This document shows, in pieces, positions 44,848 to 51,439 of a stretch of 51,439 nucleotides of DNA. Source of the stretch: an uncultured Actinomycetes bacterium (GTDB lineage: Bacteria > Actinomycetota > Actinomycetes > Nanopelagicales > Nanopelagicaceae); assembly GCA_903852585.1 (NCBI GenBank), contig CAINRG010000038.1:1-51439 (forward strand), read 5' to 3'. Position numbers and translations under genes: made by a program. The notes beneath the pieces were generated by a model. The model made no database searches and was not told where the DNA came from. It worked only from the letters and a program-made list of their open reading frames with translations. How positions within the stretch are numbered: the first letter of the stretch is position 1; every line of letters starts with the position of its first letter.

Positions 44848-45873
44848 ATGTTCTCCAAGAATAGACGAGAAGGAATTGGTGAGATTTGGAATTGGCAGAT
44901 CACTGCCACCTGCGCACTAATTCTCTTCATCGTTGGAGCACTTGCGATTAGTTTTGGGCCAATCCATCTTGGTATTGCAGACATTGCAAAAACACTCATC
45001 GGAATGGATGGGCTTCACGGCCAAGAACGCACAGTTCTTCTGGATTTACGTCTACCTCGAATGATTTTGGCGGCACTCGTAGGCGCAGCACTTGCAACAA
45101 GTGGCGCCGTTTATCAAACAGTATTTCGCAACCCCCTTGCTGATCCATATCTCTTAGGAGCAGCTGGCGGTGCTGGCCTTGGAGCAACGATTGCCATCAC
45201 CAATTCTGGGGGAAATATCTATGGCTGGCTTCCAATCTTCTCCTTTTTAGGCGCAACTCTTGCCGTCGCTACTTCCTTTTTCATATCCGGTCGATTCTTT
45301 GCCGAACCAAATACTTTGCTTCTGTCAGGGATAGCAGTTGGATCCTTTGCAACAGCAATTCAAACGTATCTGCAACAACGACACAGCAACGCGTTACGTC
45401 CGGTATATAACTGGATCCTTGGTGAATTGACAGTTGCAAATTGGAGCATCGTCAGTTGGTCATCGGTATATATCCTCTCCTCAATAGCAGTTCTCATTTC
45501 TATTTCAAAGAAACTTGATGGCCTATTGCTCAGCGATGAAGAATCTTTCTCACTGGGTATTGATCCAAATAGATTGAGAATGATTGCAGTAGCGGCAGCG
45601 ACTCTTGCAACAGCAACTGCCGTATCAGCATCAGGATTAATCGGGTTCGTAGGCATCGTTGTGCCACACCTTGTTCGTGGCATCACACATAGAGTCACAA
45701 ATCGATCGCTTTTAACTATCTCCCTCGTGGGTGCTGCCTTCTTGGTCGTAGCCGATCTTGGAGCTCGAAGTCTTCTCTCCCCTGCCGAATTACCCATTGG
45801 AGTCATAACCGCTTTTGTTGGCGCACCTTTCTTTCTCTTTGTTCTACGAACCAGAAGGATCACTCACTCATGA
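44848..45873 (+). CDS. btuC: Cobalamin ABC transporter permease (FecCD family)
   Basis: 341 aa with about ten membrane helices, FecCD/BtuC family. Typical motifs are LDLRLPRMILAALVGAALA, FRNPLADPYLLGAAGGAGLG, LSGIAVGSF and GFVGIVVPHLVRGITHR. It forms the membrane channel for B12 import. It starts four nt after btuF and overlaps btuD by 4 nt. Confidence 0.93.
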   Translation: MFSKNRREGIGEIWNWQITATCALILFIVGALAISFGPIHLGIADIAKTLIGMDGLHGQERTVLLDLRLPRMILAALVGAALATSGAVYQTVFRNPLADPYLLGAAGGAGLGATIAITNSGGNIYGWLPIFSFLGATLAVATSFFISGRFFAEPNTLLLSGIAVGSFATAIQTYLQQRHSNALRPVYNWILGELTVANWSIVSWSSVYILSSIAVLISISKKLDGLLLSDEESFSLGIDPNRLRMIAVAAATLATATAVSASGLIGFVGIVVPHLVRGITHRVTNRSLLTISLVGAAFLVVADLGARSLLSPAELPIGVITAFVGAPFFLFVLRTRRITHS

Positions 45874-46631
45874 TCAAAATCGATGACCTCACTGTAAAAA
45901 TTGGCAACCGTGCAATTCTCAATGACATTACCTTAGATATTCCACATGGACATTGGACATGTCTTGTAGGGCCGAACGGGGCAGGAAAGACAACCCTTCT
46001 CAAAGTTCTGCTTGGTGTTCGTGAGTATTCCGGTTCACTTCAAGATAATGGAGTTGAGGTTTACCGAAATCACAAACGAAATGTTGCCTTTGTTCCTCAA
46101 CATCCTGAAATTCCAACAGGCATGACCGTTGCCGAATATGTGGCCCTTGGTCGCTCCAAGATTGAAGGATGGGGAAATGAATCTCCCGAAAGTCGCGCAT
46201 TTATTGAGGAGGTGCTCATTCAAACTCAGCTTTATGGAATGCACCAACGTCATGTGGCGCAATTATCGGGTGGAGAGATGCAACGCGCTTTGATTGCCCG
46301 CGCACTTGCCCAAGAACCTGAACTCATTCTCCTGGACGAGCCAACCTCTGCCCTGGATCTTCATCACCAAATTTCGGTTCTCAACAATATTGAGATCCTC
46401 AAAACTCGCGGCGTGACAGTGATATCTACAATGCACGACATCACTCTGGCAGCAATGTATGCCGAACGCATTGTCGTGATGCACGATGGAAAAGTTTTAC
46501 TCAATGGAGCAGCCTCTGACGTGATTCATTCCAGCGAGCTTCGTAGCGCCTTTGACAATAGGATCAATGTGTACACGTTAGATAGCGGCCGTCCTGTAAT
46601 TGTCGCTTCAAAGGATGATCAAGAAAACTAG
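45870..46631 (+). CDS. btuD: Cobalamin ABC transporter ATPase
   Basis: 253 aa ABC ATPase powering the importer. Walker A GPNGAGKT (34-41), Q loop in FVPQHPEIP, signature LSGGEMQ (132-138), Walker B with ILLDEPTSALD, and the switch His in STMHDITLAA. It is convergent with gcvT; the stops share CTAG. Confidence 0.95.
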   Translation: MIKIDDLTVKIGNRAILNDITLDIPHGHWTCLVGPNGAGKTTLLKVLLGVREYSGSLQDNGVEVYRNHKRNVAFVPQHPEIPTGMTVAEYVALGRSKIEGWGNESPESRAFIEEVLIQTQLYGMHQRHVAQLSGGEMQRALIARALAQEPELILLDEPTSALDLHHQISVLNNIEILKTRGVTVISTMHDITLAAMYAERIVVMHDGKVLLNGAASDVIHSSELRSAFDNRINVYTLDSGRPVIVASKDDQEN

Positions 46632-47752
46632 CGAACGTGCGTTTCTACAAATGGCGTTTTTACAACGTCAACACCACTCGTTCGACCGCGAACATCGATA
46701 GTCAGTTGATCTCCCAATTTGATCTCACTTGATAGAAGTGCCAAGGCGATTCCTGTTTTAAGTGTTGGGGAAAATGTGCCACTCGTAACTTCGCCGACAA
46801 CTTCACCGGAAGCGTTCATCACCGACATTCCAGCGCGAGGAATTCCACGATCACTCGATTTGAGGCCACGGAGACGACGTTTCAATCCAGCAGCCTTCTG
46901 CGCTTGTAGAGCAGCCTGCCCGTGAAAAGCAGGCTTATCAAGAGAAATAGCCCAGCTAGCACTTGCTTCTAATGGAGTGATTGCGAGGGAAAGTTCGTGG
47001 CCATGTAATGGGTATGCCATCTCCGTTCGCAGAGTATCGCGTGAACCCAATCCACATACCCGCCCGCCGAGTGCTGAAACCTTTTCGTTAAGGATCTTCC
47101 ATACTTCAAGAGTTGAATCCCATTGAGGAATGAGTTCATAACCAAGCTCGCCCGTATAGCCAGTGCGGCAAAAAATAACAGAGCCAAGATTTTCATGGCC
47201 TGGAATAGTGGCCTCTGTAAATTCGGTGTAATCCAAAGAAAGAGTGATTCCTAGGGAGTCAAGAATTTCAGGCGATCGTGGTCCTTGTAGTGCTAAAACT
47301 CCAAAGCTTTTATGAATATTTTTAACAACGATTCCTGATGGAGCCGCAGCTTGAAGAACTGCGAAGACATCTGCGCAATTTGCTGCATTGGGAATTAAAA
47401 AGAGATCGTCATCTCCCTTTCTGTAGACAATGAGGTCATCAATCACTCCCCCTTGCGCGTTGCATAAAAGATTGTATTGAGATGAACCGCTTGAGATCTT
47501 CGACAAATCATTGGTGACAACTTCGTTAAGAAAATCCACCGCCCCAGCGCCACGAATGCTGATCTTTCCAAGATGGGAAACATCAAAGAGGCCAACGCAA
47601 TCACGGACGGCTCCATGTTCTGCCAAAACTCCCCCGCCTTGGTCCCCCACCATCACTTTGGGGTATTCAATCGGCATATCCCAGCCACCAAAATCGGCCA
47701 TCTTCGCGCCGGCGTCAACGTGCCACTGATAGAGAGGAGAGGTGTTTTCCAT
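46628..47752 (-). CDS. gcvT: Aminomethyltransferase (glycine cleavage T protein)
   Basis: 374 aa tetrahydrofolate-dependent enzyme of the glycine cleavage system. The N-terminus has GGWDMPIEYP, then GLFDVSHLGKISIRG and the folate-binding FCRTGYTGELGYE. The C-terminal barrel ends with VTSGTFSPTLKTGIALALL. The gcvH and gcvP genes are not in the window; the lipoamide dehydrogenase encoded nearby is the L protein of this system. A leaderless start is predicted. Confidence 0.97.
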   Translation of the reverse strand: MENTSPLYQWHVDAGAKMADFGGWDMPIEYPKVMVGDQGGGVLAEHGAVRDCVGLFDVSHLGKISIRGAGAVDFLNEVVTNDLSKISSGSSQYNLLCNAQGGVIDDLIVYRKGDDDLFLIPNAANCADVFAVLQAAAPSGIVVKNIHKSFGVLALQGPRSPEILDSLGITLSLDYTEFTEATIPGHENLGSVIFCRTGYTGELGYELIPQWDSTLEVWKILNEKVSALGGRVCGLGSRDTLRTEMAYPLHGHELSLAITPLEASASWAISLDKPAFHGQAALQAQKAAGLKRRLRGLKSSDRGIPRAGMSVMNASGEVVGEVTSGTFSPTLKTGIALALLSSEIKLGDQLTIDVRGRTSGVDVVKTPFVETHVR

Positions 47753-47758
47753 GCTTGA

Positions 47759-47764
47759 AACTTA
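47759..47764 (-). promoter_or_regulatory. Predicted -10 element, leaderless gcvT promoter
   Basis: Minus strand TAAGTT, spacer TCAAGC (six nt), then the gcvT ATG. Confidence 0.55.
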
Positions 47765-47788
47765 TCAAATGAATGAGAAGATGCAGCC

Positions 47789-49261
47789 ATGGCAACTCTC
47801 AAATCCTCTGAAAAACAAAGTTCTGACATTCTCGTCATCGGCCTCTCACAAAAGGCTGGCAAACTGACGATCGAGTCATCAAACTCCACTCTCAATGCAA
47901 AATCTCTCCTCGCCACACTGGAGGATCTTGGTGCAACCGGAAAGAGTGAAGAGGTAACAAAAGTTCCTTTTACATCTCCACGCATGATTGTTGTTGTGGG
48001 GCTTGGCGAGAGCGAAAAGGAATTCTCTTCAGAAACCCTCCGACGTGCCGCAGGTTGCGCAACTCGAAGTCTGGCTGGCCATAAGGTGGCTGATTTTGCC
48101 CTTCCTCATAAAAATAGCGCACAATTTGCAGCAATCGCAGAAGGAATAGCGCTGGGTGCTTATAACTTTACTGATTTTCGAGGAAGCACAAAAATTGATC
48201 AAAAGGCTCCTTTAAACTCGGCAAACATCATTTCAAAAATTGGCGGGAGTTCTGAAGGAAAAGCTTCACTCAAGCGCGCCGAAATCATTGCTGCCCAGAC
48301 TCACCTTGTTCGAAATTTGGTTAACACCCCACCAAGCCATCTCACACCAGACTCCTTCTCTCAGACGATGAAAAAGATCGCAACCTCGCTCAAACTAAAA
48401 TCTGAAATTTATACTCACACAGTTTTGAAGAGTAAAGGTTTTGGTGGAATTACAGGTGTTGGACAAGGCTCTGCAAATCCTCCGCGCCTCTTCCACGTTT
48501 CCTACTCTCCTGCGAAACCAAAAGCCCGAATCGCACTTGTCGGTAAAGGAATAACATTTGATAGCGGTGGCCTTGCTCTCAAGCCTGCAGCAGGTATGGA
48601 AGCCATGAAGAGCGATATGGCTGGTGCTGCATCAATAGTTGCGACGATATTTGCGGCTGCACAACTCAAGCTTCCTATTGCTATCGATGGCTGGGCAGCT
48701 CTTGCAGAAAATATGGTGAGTGACACTGCACAACGCCCTAGCGATGTGATCACAATTTATGGTGGAAAAACCATCGAAGTATTAAATCCCGATGCAGAAG
48801 GTCGACTCGTTCTTGCAGATGCACTTGTGAAGGCACAAGAAGTTGGCAAGAAAGCTGGCGGTCTCGACGCCCTCATCGACGTCGCAACCTTGACGGGTGC
48901 ACAAGGAATCGCCCTCGGAACTCGTACCGCAGCGGTGATGACAAATAACGAAGAGCTTTCGGATAAGTTTATGAAGGCAACACAAGTAAGCGGAGAGCTT
49001 TTCTGGCCCATGCCGTTGCCGGAAGAATTGCGTGCATCCCTTGATTCTCCTGTTGCTGATATGGCAAATATTGGTGATCGTCAGGGTGGAATGCTTGTTG
49101 CCGGACTCTTTCTCAAGGAATTTGTCGAGCCATCCGTTCCATGGATACATCTTGATATCGCCTTCCCGGCCTTTAATGACCGAGGAGCACACGGATATAC
49201 CTCGGTGGGCGGAACCGGCGTATCGGTTCGCTCCCTCATCTCACTTCTTGAGAGCTTCTAA
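47789..49261 (+). CDS. pepA: Leucyl aminopeptidase (M17)
   Basis: 490 aa di-zinc aminopeptidase. The N-terminal domain is small and variable. The catalytic C-terminal domain shows NTPPSHLTPDSF, Lys near 252 in GKGITFDSGGLALKP, MKSDMAGAA and NPDAEGRLVLADAL (about 333), which together supply the metal ligands and Lys/Arg catalytic residues. It releases N-terminal residues from peptides in the cytoplasm. It is divergent from gcvT across 36 nt, followed by a 117-nt gap to lpdA. Confidence 0.96.
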   Translation: MATLKSSEKQSSDILVIGLSQKAGKLTIESSNSTLNAKSLLATLEDLGATGKSEEVTKVPFTSPRMIVVVGLGESEKEFSSETLRRAAGCATRSLAGHKVADFALPHKNSAQFAAIAEGIALGAYNFTDFRGSTKIDQKAPLNSANIISKIGGSSEGKASLKRAEIIAAQTHLVRNLVNTPPSHLTPDSFSQTMKKIATSLKLKSEIYTHTVLKSKGFGGITGVGQGSANPPRLFHVSYSPAKPKARIALVGKGITFDSGGLALKPAAGMEAMKSDMAGAASIVATIFAAAQLKLPIAIDGWAALAENMVSDTAQRPSDVITIYGGKTIEVLNPDAEGRLVLADALVKAQEVGKKAGGLDALIDVATLTGAQGIALGTRTAAVMTNNEELSDKFMKATQVSGELFWPMPLPEELRASLDSPVADMANIGDRQGGMLVAGLFLKEFVEPSVPWIHLDIAFPAFNDRGAHGYTSVGGTGVSVRSLISLLESF

Positions 49262-49393
49262 AGCCCCACAAGGGCCAGCACTGTAATAGTCCCCACATGC
49301 TTACCTCCTTGCCTCGGCATGCGCACGTTTAAAATCGTGGCAAGATTGGGGCTGTTCGGGCGGGCCTAACGGGCCTCAATGAAAGGTGACGTA

Positions 49394-50761
49394 GTGACTG
49401 AGTTTGATGTACTAATTCTTGGCGGCGGTTCCGGTGGGTATGCATGCGCTCTTCGCGCATCCCAACTCGGATTAAATGTGGCGCTCATCGAGGAAGACAA
49501 GGTCGGCGGTACATGTTTGCACCGTGGATGTATTCCAACAAAAGCTCTCCTTCACGCAGGTGAAGTTGCAGACAGCACACGTCATGCAGCAGATTTTGGT
49601 GTTCAAGCAGAATTTCATGGAATTGATATGACAGCTGTCAACGCATACAAAGATGGCGTTATCTCAAAGCTGTACAAAGGCCTGCAAGGGCTTGTGAAGT
49701 CACGCAATGTCACATTCATTGAAGGACATGGAAGCCTCGTCGGAGCAAATGCAATTGAAGTCAACGGCGTGCGATACACCGCGAAAAATATTGTTCTGGC
49801 AACAGGTTCCTACCCTCGCACACTTCCAGGGTTAAATGTCGACGGCCAACGAATTGTTACAAGCGATCATGCGCTCACCATGAACTATGTTCCCAAGACT
49901 GCAATCGTGCTTGGCGGCGGCGTTATTGGTTGTGAATTTGCATCAGTATGGAAGTCATTCGGAACTGATGTCACCATCATCGAAGGGCTACCACGTCTTA
50001 TTGCACTAGAGGATGAATCTTCGAGCAAGCAACTTGAGCGCGCATTCCGTAAGCGTGGAATTAATTTTGAAGTTGGAACTCGCTTCCAGTCAGCCACTGT
50101 CCAATCAGATGGCGTAACAGTCACACTCGAAAACGGCGCGCAATTCACTGCCGAGGTTCTCCTCGTTGCTGTTGGTCGCGGACCAGTTACAGACAACATC
50201 GGATATCAAGAGCAGGGTCTTACGATGGATCGTGGCTATTTGATTGTTGATGAGAAATGTCGCACAAATGTTCCTGGAATTTTTGCAGTCGGAGACATCA
50301 TCCCGACTTTGCAACTTGCCCACGTTGGATTTGCTGAAGGAATTTTAGTTGCAGAAGAAATTGGCGGGCTAAATCCTCGCCCAATCAACTATGACGGCAT
50401 CCCTCGAGTTACTTACTCAGACCCTGAAGTTGCATCAGTTGGCCTCACAACCGCTATTGCAAAAGAACGCGGTCATGATGTCGTGGAACTCACCTATGAC
50501 TTAGCTGGAAACGGAAAAGCAAATATTCTTAAGACAGCTGGTTCTGTGAAGCTTGTAGCCCAGAAGAATGGCCCTGTTCTTGGCATTCATATGGTTGGAG
50601 CTCGCGTTGGAGAACTTCTTGCTGAAGCTCAACTCATTTTCAACTGGGAAGCAGAAGCTTCTGATGTTGCTCAACTTATTCACGCCCACCCAACTCTTTC
50701 AGAAGCGGTCGGAGAAGCACACCTTGCTCTCGCCGGTAAGCCTCTGCATGCACACGGATAA
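49394..50761 (+). CDS. lpdA: Dihydrolipoyl dehydrogenase
   Basis: 455 aa flavoprotein (E3) reoxidising dihydrolipoamide in 2-oxo-acid dehydrogenases and glycine cleavage. FAD motif LILGGGSGGYACAL; redox pair GGTCLHRGCIPTKALL (Cys41, Cys46); NAD motif VLGGGVIGCEFASVW; the C-terminal HAHPTLSEAVGE supplies the His/Glu base pair. I prefer the GTG at 49394 because AAGGTGA ends four nt before it; the in-frame ATG at 49379 is an alternative. It is followed 12 nt later by the E2 gene. Confidence 0.95.
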   Translation: MTEFDVLILGGGSGGYACALRASQLGLNVALIEEDKVGGTCLHRGCIPTKALLHAGEVADSTRHAADFGVQAEFHGIDMTAVNAYKDGVISKLYKGLQGLVKSRNVTFIEGHGSLVGANAIEVNGVRYTAKNIVLATGSYPRTLPGLNVDGQRIVTSDHALTMNYVPKTAIVLGGGVIGCEFASVWKSFGTDVTIIEGLPRLIALEDESSSKQLERAFRKRGINFEVGTRFQSATVQSDGVTVTLENGAQFTAEVLLVAVGRGPVTDNIGYQEQGLTMDRGYLIVDEKCRTNVPGIFAVGDIIPTLQLAHVGFAEGILVAEEIGGLNPRPINYDGIPRVTYSDPEVASVGLTTAIAKERGHDVVELTYDLAGNGKANILKTAGSVKLVAQKNGPVLGIHMVGARVGELLAEAQLIFNWEAEASDVAQLIHAHPTLSEAVGEAHLALAGKPLHAHG

Positions 50762-50773
50762 CTAGGAGAAGCA

Positions 50774-51439
50774 ATGACATTCTCAGTAACGATGCCCGCA
50801 CTCGGTGAAAGTGTTACCGAAGGTACAGTCACTCGTTGGCTCAAATCCGAAGGCGACACTGTTGCAATTGACGAGCCACTTCTTGAGGTCTCAACCGACA
50901 AAGTGGATACAGAGATCCCATCTCCAGTTGCAGGCGTCATTCAAAAAATTGTCGTAGCTGTTGATGCAACTGTTCCTGTTGGAGCAGAGCTGGCGATTAT
51001 CAACGATGGGGCTTCAGCTCCAGTTGCTGCTCCAGCAGCGCCTGCCGCTGCTACTCCTCCACCACCTCCTCCACCACCAGCTCCAGTTGTAGCTCCAGTT
51101 GCATCCTCCGGTGTTGTTGTAACGATGCCAGCTTTGGGTGAATCGGTCACCGAAGGAACAGTTACGCGTTGGTTAAAGAACGTTGGCGATGCTATTGCCG
51201 TCGATGAACCACTTCTTGAAGTCTCTACCGACAAGGTCGATACAGAGATTCCGTCACCAGCAGCTGGAACCGTTCTTGCGATTGATGTTGCGGTGGATTC
51301 AACAGTTCCTGTTGGAGCTCGTCTTGCTCTCATCGGCGCTTCCGGATCAGTCGCTGCACCAGTTGCAGCACCGACACCTGTCCTCACTCCAGTAGCACCC
51401 GTTGTGACTCCAGTAGCACCCGTTGTGACTCCAGTAGCA
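50774..51439 (+). CDS. sucB: 2-oxo-acid dehydrogenase E2 subunit, N-terminal part
   Basis: Dihydrolipoyl acyltransferase running off the end of the window; 222 codons are present. Two lipoyl domains are seen, each with the same [16 protein letters not shown] site (lipoyl lysines near 43 and 154), joined by a linker with about eight prolines in a row. A second linker begins at about 185 and consists of Pro/Val/Ala/Thr repeats. The catalytic domain is not visible, so succinyl versus acetyl transfer cannot be decided; actinobacterial E2 at this place is usually DlaT/SucB. AGGAGA precedes the ATG. Confidence 0.93.
   Translation, partial: MTFSVTMPALGESVTEGTVTRWLKSEGDTVAIDEPLLEVSTDKVDTEIPSPVAGVIQKIVVAVDATVPVGAELAIINDGASAPVAAPAAPAAATPPPPPPPPAPVVAPVASSGVVVTMPALGESVTEGTVTRWLKNVGDAIAVDEPLLEVSTDKVDTEIPSPAAGTVLAIDVAVDSTVPVGARLALIGASGSVAAPVAAPTPVLTPVAPVVTPVAPVVTPVA
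51386..51439 (+). repeat. 21-bp tandem repeat in E2 linker
   Basis: Two full copies and a partial third of a 21-bp unit (starting ACTCCAGTAGCACCC) encoding TPVAPVV. It cuts across the window end, so the copy number is unknown. Confidence 0.85.

Noticed and set aside
49262-49378. pepA-lpdA gap with TTGCCT (49309) and TAAAAT (49330) as promoter
   Set aside because: Spacing is only 15 bp and the match is weak. A promoter for lpdA is likely somewhere here, but I cannot place it. The CATGC inverted pair around 49297-49321 also looks incidental.
1-51439. Mobile elements, integrases, CRISPR arrays, toxin-antitoxin pairs, rRNA
   Set aside because: None seen on either strand. All long frames match housekeeping or metabolic families, and repeats found are short and local.

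Overview
The window reads as a chromosomal segment of a streamlined, moderate-GC actinobacterium. The best guess, an inference from family resemblance and gene order only, is a freshwater ultramicrobacterium of the Nanopelagicales (acI) type. Actinobacterial markers are the bcc-type cytochrome c reductase with a di-heme QcrC plus aa3 oxidase with CtaF, the PI/PIM lipid genes (pgsA, PatA-like, PimA-like), an AdoK-type adenosine kinase, DUF3043, and a Rv2613c-type HIT protein. As far as I remember, gene order resembles two Mycobacterium tuberculosis blocks: roughly Rv2572c-Rv2614c (aspS, hisS, MBL, rel, secFD, ruvBAC, yebC, pdxT, pdxS, pimA, patA, pgsA, HIT, thrS) and Rv2192c-Rv2215 (trpD, ctaE, qcrCAB, ctaF, ctaC, adoK, erpA-like, gcvT, pep, E2). 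Genes are tightly packed. Many have 1-4 nt stop/start overlaps, and every convergent coding pair overlaps. No mobile element, phage gene, CRISPR array or rRNA was seen. No gene-free stretch exceeds 300 bases; the longest, 43639-43931, holds a cobalamin riboswitch.

Layout. 1-13973 holds translation and stress (aspS, hisS, MBL hydrolase, DUF349, Rel), secretion (secD/secF), recombination (ruvCAB), YebC and vitamin B6 synthesis (pdxS/pdxT). 13974-21259 holds a DUF3048 lipoprotein, a LemA-like protein, the phosphatidylinositol mannoside genes, a divergent degenerate EF-G-like protein, HIT and thrS. 21272-23076 is a folate pair (pabC, pabB). 23228-23954 is a tRNA Gly/Cys/Val cluster with a cupin gene inside it. 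23959-27686 is a divergent accessory module: cysteine-synthase-like enzyme, isochorismatase-type hydrolase and DMT permease on one side, a DAO-type oxidoreductase on the other. 27728-29799 holds a DnaQ-like exonuclease, trpD and an atypical receiver. 29940-37860 is the respiratory locus: ctaE-qcrCAB reading right and ctaC-ctaD-ctaF reading left, each followed by a coupled GNAT gene. 37929-42211 holds a PLP-lysine-less cysteine desulfurase homologue, adoK, erpA, nadA and DUF3043. 42264-46631 holds an aldo/keto reductase, a small membrane protein and a riboswitch-controlled BtuFCD-type B12 importer. 46628-51439 holds gcvT, pepA, lpdA and the start of a 2-oxo-acid dehydrogenase E2.

How the parts work together. 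The genes couple energy metabolism (bcc-aa3 chain, lipoamide dehydrogenase/E2, glycine cleavage T protein) with cofactor supply: B6, pABA, NAD and Fe-S are made, while B12 appears to be imported.

The most unusual items are a P-loop-less EF-G-like pseudo-GTPase divergent from pgsA, a cysteine desulfurase homologue that kept its sulfur loop but lost its PLP lysine, and an acetyltransferase whose only full-length start is non-AUG (AUU or CUG) at the qcrB stop. Others are a B12 riboswitch whose terminator-like hairpin contains the Shine-Dalgarno, a recurrent TANNNT-N6-ATG leaderless promoter arrangement, and unexplained repeats upstream of nadA, erpA and pabB.
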